The notes beneath the pieces were generated by a model. That model ran no database searches, was not told the DNA's origin, and saw only the letters and a program-made list of their open reading frames with translations. A stretch of 14,694 bases of DNA from an uncultured Marinosulfonomonas sp. (GTDB lineage Bacteria; Pseudomonadota; Alphaproteobacteria; Rhodobacterales; Rhodobacteraceae), in contig CAMZKY010000305.1 of NCBI GenBank assembly GCA_947311455.1, positions 1 through 14,694 on the forward strand, written 5' to 3'. This document shows, one piece after another, positions 13,082 to 14,694 of the stretch (its first letter is position 1; each line of letters starts with the position of its first letter). The position numbers were made by a program, and so were the translations under genes.

Positions 13082-14302
13082 TTATGCAAATAACTCGTGA
13101 CATAATTCCAGCGCATCAATCAGCACATCCACCTCGTCTGTGGTGTTATACAGCCCGAAAGAGGCCCGCGCCGTTGCGGTAACGCCTAAATGTTCCATCA
13201 AAGGCTGCGCGCAGTGATGCCCTGCCCGCACGGCCACGCCTTTTTTATCGAGCACCGTGGAAAGATCATGCGCATGCGCTGCGCCTTCCATTGAAAACGA
13301 GAAAATCGCGCCTTTGGTTGCCGATTGTCCATAAACCGTAAGCCAGTTTAACCCATCCAAACGGGAACGCGCATAATCGCGGATGGCGCGTTCATGGGTG
13401 GCGATGTTGTCCATGCCCAATTCCATCATATATTCCAGTGCCACACCAAGACCAATTATCGGCACAATCCCGGGGGTTCCTGCCTCGAACATCATCGGGG
13501 GATCGTTATAAGTGATCACATCTTTGGTGACCTCGTTGATCATATCACCGCCACCCATAAACGGGCGCATTTCCTGCATCCGTTCATTGCGGATATAAAT
13601 CGCGCCAGAACTTGAGGGGCCGTAAAGCTTATGACCAGTGATGGCAAAGAAATCACAGCCAATATCGGCCACATCCACCTTCATGTGAACCGAACTCTGC
13701 GACCCATCCACCAGCACAGGCACACCTTGGACGCGGGCCTCGGTGCAGATGGATTTCACATCCACCACAGTGCCCAACACATTTGACATATGGGTGACAG
13801 CAATCAGCTTGGTTTTCGGGGTGATCGCATCTATTACCGCTTGCGGATCAAGATCACCGCGGGCGTCGATATCCACCCATTTCAGCACAATGCCCATACG
13901 TTCGCGCAGGAAATGCCACGGCACGATATTGGCGTGGTGTTCCATCACGCTTAGGATAATTTCATCCCCAGCTTGCAAATTATTCATCGCCCAGCCGTAA
14001 GCAACGGTATTGATGCCTTCGGTCGCGCCGGAATTCAGCACGATCTCGCGCTCGCTTGGCGCGTTTAGAAATCTGGCGATGATACCGCGCACCGCTTCGT
14101 ATTTGTCGGTAGAAAGATTTGACAGATAATGCAGGCCGCGATGCACATTAGCATATTCGTTGGCATAGCCCTGCGTGATCGCATCAATCACCACTTGGGG
14201 CTTTTGGGCGGATGCACCATTATCGAGGTAAACCAAAGGCTTACCATTCACTTCTCGTGTTAAAATCGGGAAATCGTTGCGAATTTTTGTGACATCATAC
14301 AT
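13082..14302 (-). CDS. sufS: Cysteine desulfurase, SufS type
   Basis: SufS removes sulfur from cysteine as an enzyme-bound persulfide and passes it, usually through SufE or SufU, to the SufBCD scaffold for Fe-S cluster assembly. It is 406 aa, the size of E. coli SufS. K225 in A-I-T-G-H-K-L-Y-G-P is the PLP lysine. C364 in R-A-G-H-H-C-A-Q-P is the persulfide cysteine, in the short-loop group II context that marks SufS rather than IscS. G-A-T-E-G-I-N and H-H-A-N-I-V-P-W are also present. AAAGGG lies nine bases before the ATG and overlaps the stop of the preceding gene. The 13-base gap to a Yip1-like gene fits a suf operon whose sufBCD would lie beyond the window. Confidence 0.95.
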   Translation of the reverse strand: MYDVTKIRNDFPILTREVNGKPLVYLDNGASAQKPQVVIDAITQGYANEYANVHRGLHYLSNLSTDKYEAVRGIIARFLNAPSEREIVLNSGATEGINTVAYGWAMNNLQAGDEIILSVMEHHANIVPWHFLRERMGIVLKWVDIDARGDLDPQAVIDAITPKTKLIAVTHMSNVLGTVVDVKSICTEARVQGVPVLVDGSQSSVHMKVDVADIGCDFFAITGHKLYGPSSSGAIYIRNERMQEMRPFMGGGDMINEVTKDVITYNDPPMMFEAGTPGIVPIIGLGVALEYMMELGMDNIATHERAIRDYARSRLDGLNWLTVYGQSATKGAIFSFSMEGAAHAHDLSTVLDKKGVAVRAGHHCAQPLMEHLGVTATARASFGLYNTTDEVDVLIDALELCHELFA

Positions 14303-14315
14303 TGGCGTCTGCCCT

Positions 14316-14694
14316 TTAGTTACGTGGCCAATAGGCCTCGCTCATGCTGTTGATCCAGACCCAAAAGAAGGCGGTCAACAATAGAATTCCGATACTGCTC
14401 ATCTGCGGCCCCGGCCCGATAAATCCAGCCACCAGCCCATAGAAAAGCCAGATCGGCGACACCACGAGCAGCGCCCAAAATAGGGCCATTCGGCTTTGGA
14501 AACCGGGGCCTTGCCCCTTAAATGCGCGCGCCAGAATATGGAACAAAAACGAAAGAGCGTATAAGCCAAGCGGCGCAAAAAACATCCAGCCCAAAAGCGC
14601 CCCGCCAAGGCGCGCATCCAGCGGCACGGATGGATCAAGATACGCCGCCCGAGACAGGCCCGGCCATTGCGACACAAAGATCAACGCGCAGGCA
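14316..14694 (-). CDS. Yip1-like small membrane protein (5' end outside window)
   Basis: The frame is open to the window edge, so the start is not visible. Codons for A-C-A-L precede the first TTG-initiated possibility at 14684, which has no RBS and is unlikely to be the real start. About 126 residues are seen. Three hydrophobic segments are clear, near G-A-L-L-G-W-M-F-F-A-P-L-G-L-Y, F-W-A-L-L-V-V-S-P-I-W-L-F and S-I-G-I-L-L-L-T-A-F-F-W-V-W. The C-terminus is M-S-E-A-Y-W-P-R-N. A Yip1-family gene in front of sufS is, as I recall, common in Rhodobacterales suf operons; that context rather than a strong motif supports the name. A direct role in Fe-S assembly is not established. Confidence 0.75.
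   Translation of the reverse strand, partial: ACALIFVSQWPGLSRAAYLDPSVPLDARLGGALLGWMFFAPLGLYALSFLFHILARAFKGQGPGFQSRMALFWALLVVSPIWLFYGLVAGFIGPGPQMSSIGILLLTAFFWVWINSMSEAYWPRN

Noticed and set aside
1..14694. CRISPR arrays, insertion sequences, toxin-antitoxin or defence systems
   Set aside because: No spaced direct repeats, transposase, or recognisable defence or toxin genes were seen on either strand.

Overview
The window looks like chromosomal DNA of an alphaproteobacterium, most likely Rhodobacterales (Rhodobacteraceae) of moderate GC. The inference rests on protein families: a GEG-type acetolactate synthase, a very long adenosylcobalamin-dependent ribonucleotide reductase (NrdJ) as the only RNR seen, a double cold-shock-domain protein, and sufS behind a small Yip1-like membrane gene. 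All recognisable genes are ordinary housekeeping genes. No phage, IS, CRISPR or plasmid gene was found.

Layout. Positions 1-683 (+) hold the last codons of an unseen gene, translationally coupled through an ATGA overlap to a NarL/FixJ response regulator. Positions 684-997 are a leader region: a candidate promoter, a 15-codon leader peptide rich in Ile/Leu/Val codons (M-D-I-L-L-V-I-V-...), and a strong intrinsic terminator just before ilvB. This is a classical amino-acid attenuator. ilvB and ilvN (998-3326, +) encode the two subunits of acetolactate synthase and end at a clear terminator. The convergent gap to nrdJ (3327-3655) contains a perfect 16-bp inverted repeat that embeds an AGGA and an ATG, and a doubtful small membrane ORF.

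nrdJ (3656-7312, -) fills the middle. Its long AT-rich upstream region (7313-7850) is the richest regulatory stretch. It has two NrdR-box-like sites at the expected 32-bp centre spacing, two adjacent DnaA boxes with a GANTC site at their edge, and a TTAA-N7-TTAA CtrA-type site. On the same strand further upstream lie tRNA-Pro(UGG), an exported DUF192 protein (best start is a GTG overlapping the preceding stop), a double cold-shock protein, and pdxH.

A divergent region (9759-9911) separates pdxH from a tight plus-strand run: fabI, a LysE/RhtB exporter, gpt (xanthine-guanine phosphoribosyltransferase) and a PLP aminotransferase (9912-13055). This run converges on sufS and a 5'-truncated Yip1-like gene (13082-14694, -), probably the end of a suf Fe-S assembly operon.

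The genes act in branched-chain amino acid synthesis, dNTP synthesis, PLP supply, fatty acid synthesis, purine salvage and Fe-S assembly. PdxH makes the PLP that SufS and the aminotransferase need. No new protein system is evident. The noteworthy material is regulatory: the ilvBN attenuator, the nrdJ control region, and the large palindrome between ilvN and nrdJ.
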